Shown here: piece by piece, positions 7,114-9,823 of the stretch
Position numbering within the stretch: position 1 is the stretch's first letter
Layout: each line of letters begins with the position of its first letter
Assembly: GCA_050699035.1 (NCBI GenBank)
Contig: JBOHDE010000151.1
Coordinates: forward strand, 1-9,823
DNA length: 9,823 nt
Direction of reading: 5' to 3'
Origin: WHTB01 sp050699035
Lineage (GTDB): Bacteria > Actinomycetota > Actinomycetes > Propionibacteriales > Nocardioidaceae
Made by a program: the position numbers and the translations under genes
The notes under the pieces: generated by a model
Database searches by the model: none
The model's input: only the letters and a program-made list of their open reading frames with translations
Told to the model about the DNA's origin: nothing

Positions 7114-7863
7114 GTGCTGGCTCAGCGTCGCTACGACCGGATCCTCGAGACGTTGCGGTCCGAGGGCGTGGTCGACGTGCACGCCCTCGCCGAGATGTTG
7201 GCCGTCAGCGAGGCCACCGTGCGCCGCGACCTCGCCCGGCTGGCGCGTGACGGCGTGGTGTCCCGGGTCCGCGGCGGCGCCAAGGCGACGGCGGTGGCCG
7301 AGCCGCCGTACTCCCACATCGCCGCCCGGCCGCACGCCGACAAGGACGCGATCGCCCAGCACGCGTCGGCGCTGGTGAATGACGGCGACGTGCTGCTGCT
7401 CGACATCGGCACCACGGTGCACGGGCTCGCGACCCTGCTGCGCGGCCGCCCGGTCACCGTCGTCACGTCGAGCCTCGCGGTCTACGAAGAGCTCGCCGAG
7501 GACGACACCGTCGAGCTGATCCTGCTCGGCGGGGTGGTCCGCCGGAACTACAAGTCGATGGTCGGGTTCCTGACCGAGCAGGCACTGCGGCAGGTCCACG
7601 CGCAGCGGCTGTTCCTCGGCACCTCCGGGATCAGGCCGGACGGCACGGTGCTCGACACGACCGTCGCCGAGGTGCCCGTCAAGCAGGCGATGCTCCGTGC
7701 CGCCGACGAGGTGGTCCTGCTCGCCGACGCCGGTAAGTTCCCCGGCAGCGGCCTGGCCCGGGTGTGCGGGCCGGAGGATGTCGACGTGCTCGTCTGCCGG
7801 ACCGGCGACGAGCTGACCCTGGCTGCCTTCGAGGAGGCCGGGTGCCGCGTGGTGACGGCGTGA
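7114..7863 (+). CDS. DeoR/GlpR-family transcriptional repressor
   Basis: This 249-residue DNA-binding regulator is of normal family length. The N-terminus begins with the usual DeoR pattern (MLAQRRYDRILETL). A winged helix-turn-helix follows at about 18-53, with SEATVRRDLARL at 32-43 as recognition region. The C-terminal DeoRC sensor domain shows DIGTT at 97-101, VTSSL at 117-121, LGGVVRR at 138-144 and ADAGKFP near 204-210. The family more often has ADxSK there. Such domains usually bind a phosphorylated sugar, which releases the repressor from DNA. The gene is divergent from the kinase operon and 16 nt upstream of the GH4 gene. It probably represses both through the TTGCGCA sites. The GTG start has no ribosome site and is probably leaderless. 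The effector is unknown; a product of the PfkB kinase is the obvious candidate. Confidence 0.93.
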   Translation: MLAQRRYDRILETLRSEGVVDVHALAEMLAVSEATVRRDLARLARDGVVSRVRGGAKATAVAEPPYSHIAARPHADKDAIAQHASALVNDGDVLLLDIGTTVHGLATLLRGRPVTVVTSSLAVYEELAEDDTVELILLGGVVRRNYKSMVGFLTEQALRQVHAQRLFLGTSGIRPDGTVLDTTVAEVPVKQAMLRAADEVVLLADAGKFPGSGLARVCGPEDVDVLVCRTGDELTLAAFEEAGCRVVTA

Positions 7864-7879
7864 GCGAAGGGCGGCGGAC

Positions 7880-9232
7880 ATGCGCCTGACGATCCTGGGC
7901 GGCGGGGGCTTCCGCGTCCCGCTGGTGTTCCGCGCGCTCGCCGACGACCCCGCCCTTGGGGTGGACGAGCTGGTGCTGCACGACGTCGACCCCGCGCGGC
8001 TTACGGTCGTGGCGTCGGTGCTGGAGCACCTCGCCGCTGAGTCCGGCGGGCGGGCTCCTGCGGTACGGCTGTGCGGCGACCTGCGCGATGCGGTGCGGGG
8101 GGCGGACTTCGTGTTCTCGGCGATCCGGGTGGCGGGGCTCCGGGGCCGGATCTGCGACGAGCGCTCGGCCCTGTCGCACGGCGTCATCGGCCAAGAGACC
8201 ACCGGCGCCGGCGGTGTCACGTACGGCCTGCGCACGGTGCCCGCAGCCCTGCAGGTGGCCGACGTGATCGCGCAGGAGGCACCCGCGGCGTGGGTCATCA
8301 ACTTCACCAACCCGGCCGGCCTGGTCACCGAGGCGATGCAGGCCCGGCTGGGTGACCGGGTGATCGGGATCTGCGACTCGCCGGTCGGCCTGTTCCGCCG
8401 GGTCGCGCGGGCCCTCGACGTCGACGCGGCCACGGCGACGTTCGACTACGCCGGGCTGAACCACCTCGGCTGGCTACGCCGCGTCGTCGTCGGCGGCGAG
8501 GACCGGCTGCCCGACCTGTTGGCCGACCCCGGCCGGCTGCAGTGCATCGAGGAGGGCCGGCTGTTCGGCCAGCCGTGGCTGCAGACGCTCGGCACCATCC
8601 CCAACGAGTACCTCTGGTACTGGTACTTCCGCACCGACGCGCTGGCGTCCGGGCAAGCGGCCGAGCAGACCCGCGGCGAGTTCCTGCTCGGCCAGCAGCA
8701 GGCCTTCTACGACGGGGTGCGGAGCGCCGACGCCGCGACGACGTACGCACGCTGGGAGCAGGCACGGCGCGACCGCGAGGAGTCCTATATGGCCGACAGC
8801 CGCGCGGCGACCGGGTCGGGTGAGCGCGACTCGTACGACCTCGACGGCGGCGGCTACGACCAGGTGGCCCTCGCGGTGATGCGCGCCGTGAGCACCGACG
8901 CCCCGCAGACGCTGGTGCTCAACGTGCCCAACCGCGGCACGCTGCCGTTCCTCGACGACGACGCCGTGATCGAGGTGCCCTGCCGCATCGACGGCTCCGG
9001 TCCCGTGCCGATGGCGGTGGGGGCGCTCGACCTGCACGCGCAGGGCCTGGTGACCAGCGTGAAGGCGGTCGAACGCACCACGCTCGCGGCCGCCCGCGAC
9101 GGGTCGCGCGAGCTCGCCGTCCAGGCGCTGAGCCTGCACCCGCTGGTGGGCTCGGTCCCGGTCGCCCGGGCGATCCTCGCCGACCAGCTCGCCGCACTGC
9201 CGGAGCTGGCGCAGGTCCTCCCTCACACCTGA
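7880..9232 (+). CDS. Glycoside hydrolase family 4, 6-phospho-beta-glucosidase-like
   Basis: This 450-residue cytoplasmic enzyme belongs to GH4, glycosidases that use NAD and a divalent metal in a redox elimination mechanism. The Rossmann start MRLTILGGGGFRVP binds NAD. GQETTGAGG at 104-112 and FTNPAGLVTEA at 142-152 are family signatures. Cys165 in CDSP and His195 in GLNHLGW are the expected metal ligands. The NEYLWYWYF stretch near 242-250 holds candidate catalytic tyrosines. The GQETTG stretch and the CDSP box resemble the phospho-glycosidase branches (CNVP for 6-phospho-beta-, CDMP for 6-phospho-alpha-glucosidases) more than the CH-type branches. A 6-phosphoglycoside substrate is therefore likely, beta more likely than alpha. 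No PTS gene is near, so the phosphate may come from the PfkB kinase. The ATG has an AAGGG site about 8 nt upstream and follows the repressor stop by 16 nt, so the two are probably one transcript. Confidence 0.88.
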   Translation: MRLTILGGGGFRVPLVFRALADDPALGVDELVLHDVDPARLTVVASVLEHLAAESGGRAPAVRLCGDLRDAVRGADFVFSAIRVAGLRGRICDERSALSHGVIGQETTGAGGVTYGLRTVPAALQVADVIAQEAPAAWVINFTNPAGLVTEAMQARLGDRVIGICDSPVGLFRRVARALDVDAATATFDYAGLNHLGWLRRVVVGGEDRLPDLLADPGRLQCIEEGRLFGQPWLQTLGTIPNEYLWYWYFRTDALASGQAAEQTRGEFLLGQQQAFYDGVRSADAATTYARWEQARRDREESYMADSRAATGSGERDSYDLDGGGYDQVALAVMRAVSTDAPQTLVLNVPNRGTLPFLDDDAVIEVPCRIDGSGPVPMAVGALDLHAQGLVTSVKAVERTTLAAARDGSRELAVQALSLHPLVGSVPVARAILADQLAALPELAQVLPHT

Positions 9233-9252
9233 GTAACGGATTCGTGACTCCT

Positions 9253-9288
9253 CGCGCGTTCGGCGCGCGCGGCCTGAGGGCGTCAGGC
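9253..9288 (+). terminator. Two adjacent hairpins after the GH4 gene
   Basis: CGCGCG, loop TTCGG, CGCGCG (9253-9269) is followed directly by GCCTGA, loop GGGCG, TCAGGC (9272-9288). Both stems are perfect and 6 bp long. They begin 20 nt after the GH4 stop and precede a gene of different function. No T-run follows, which is common in actinobacterial terminators, but it makes the call moderate. Confidence 0.45.
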
Positions 9289-9320
9289 AGGCTGGAAGGG
9301 ACGCGCACCAGTACGACCTC

Positions 9321-9330
9321 GAGGGGGTGA
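9321..9330 (+). promoter_or_regulatory. Ribosome binding site of the membrane sensor gene
   Basis: GAGGGGGTGA is close to the anti-16S complement AGGAGGTGA and lies 6 nt before the GTG at 9337. It supports that start for the partial gene. Confidence 0.7.
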
Positions 9331-9336
9331 CGACGC

Positions 9337-9823
9337 GTGCTGTCCCTGCTGGCCAGCCTGATGGTGGCGGCCGGCCTGCTGCTCGCCGCCCTCGCCGCGT
9401 ACGTGGCGTGGCGCCGGAGCGCTCCAGCAGCGGCGAGCCTGGCCGTGCTGCTGTTGGCGGTCGCCTGGTGGGGACTCGCGTACGCCGCCGAGCTCTCGGC
9501 CACCGAGCTGGCCACCAAGAGCCGGTGGGGCGACCTGAAGTACGTCGGCATCGGCGCGCTCGGGCCGTCGTGGCTCGCGTTCGTGCTCCAATACACCGGC
9601 CGCGGCCACCGCGTGACCCGGCGGCTGCTGCTCATGCTGGGGATCGAGCCCGCGGTCGTGCTGGCGCTGCTGGCCGTCCCGGCCACGCACGACCTGGTGC
9701 GGTTCTACCCGGCGTCGGCCGCCGGCGACGAGCTGCCGGTGGTCGGCACCGGGCCGGTCTTCTGGGTCCATCTCGTCTACACCAACGCGCTGCTGCTCGT
9801 CGCCACCTGGGTCTTCGTCAGCA
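9337..9823 (+). CDS. Partial membrane sensor, histidine-kinase N-terminal 7TM domain
   Basis: The first 162 residues are visible; the gene runs past the window end. The reading is VLSLLASLMVAAGLLL at the start, with five hydrophobic spans near 2-24, 32-52, 67-87, 96-115 and 140-161. WWGLAYAAEL, then WGDLKYVGIGALGPSWLAF and QYTGRG, then a later THDLVRFYP, match the layout of the seven-helix N-terminal module found in some sensor histidine kinases, and in diguanylate cyclases and phosphatases of similar build. The output domain is outside the window, so its type is unknown. It has its own good ribosome site and lies beyond the hairpins, so it is probably a separate unit from the sugar genes. 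The GTG start is supported by the 9321-9330 site. Confidence 0.75.
   Translation, partial: MLSLLASLMVAAGLLLAALAAYVAWRRSAPAAASLAVLLLAVAWWGLAYAAELSATELATKSRWGDLKYVGIGALGPSWLAFVLQYTGRGHRVTRRLLLMLGIEPAVVLALLAVPATHDLVRFYPASAAGDELPVVGTGPVFWVHLVYTNALLLVATWVFVS

Noticed and set aside
7072..8433. A 453-codon open frame on the minus strand opposite the repressor and GH4 genes
   Set aside because: Composition is Arg/Ser/Thr/Pro-rich, no domain is visible, and the opposite-strand genes have clear family motifs.
9283..9771. Minus-strand open frame opposite the 7TM sensor start
   Set aside because: Gln/Arg/His-rich shadow without domains; the plus strand has a strong ribosome site and recognisable membrane helices.
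1..9823. CRISPR arrays, tRNA or rRNA genes, insertion sequences
   Set aside because: No regular spaced repeats, cloverleaf-like segments, rRNA-like stretches or transposase motifs were seen on either strand.

Overview
The window is very GC-rich and uses GTG starts freely. It carries Gram-positive-type sugar ABC transporter genes with a lipoprotein binding protein, strong AGGAGG/AAGGAG ribosome sites and one probable leaderless promoter. This points to a high-GC actinobacterium. Nocardioides- or Kribbella-like soil actinomycetes are a reasonable guess, but the sequence does not fix the genus.

Layout. A left-pointing operon of five genes runs from about 6936 down to 53. In transcription order it holds a PfkB-family sugar kinase, a lipoprotein sugar-binding protein, two ABC permeases (MalF-like then MalG-like), and a 906-residue exported PIG-L-family N-deacetylase with Ig-like and CBM9-like domains. 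The genes are packed tightly: 4-nt overlaps at two junctions, and gaps of about 10 and 15 nt at the others. A 177-nt divergent intergenic region (6937-7113) holds repeated TTGCGCA half-sites, including a 9-bp perfect inverted repeat, and a probable leaderless promoter for a rightward pair. That pair is a DeoR-family repressor (7114-7863) and a glycoside hydrolase family 4 enzyme (7880-9232), 16 nt apart. After two adjacent hairpins (9253-9288), a new gene starts at 9337 and runs off the window. It encodes a membrane protein with the N-terminal 7TM domain of sensor histidine kinases or related receptors. No stretch over 300 bases lacks a gene.

How the genes may work together (inference). The exported deacetylase would trim N-acetyl groups from a GlcNAc-containing glycan or oligosaccharide. 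The ABC importer would take up the product, using an ATPase encoded elsewhere. The PfkB kinase would phosphorylate the disaccharide or the released sugar, and the NAD/metal-dependent GH4 enzyme would split the glycosidic bond. The DeoR repressor would sense a phosphorylated sugar and control both arms from the shared operator region. The resemblance to the archaeal diacetylchitobiose route (PIG-L deacetylase plus glucosaminidase) makes an amino-sugar oligosaccharide the leading substrate hypothesis, but the sequence does not prove it.
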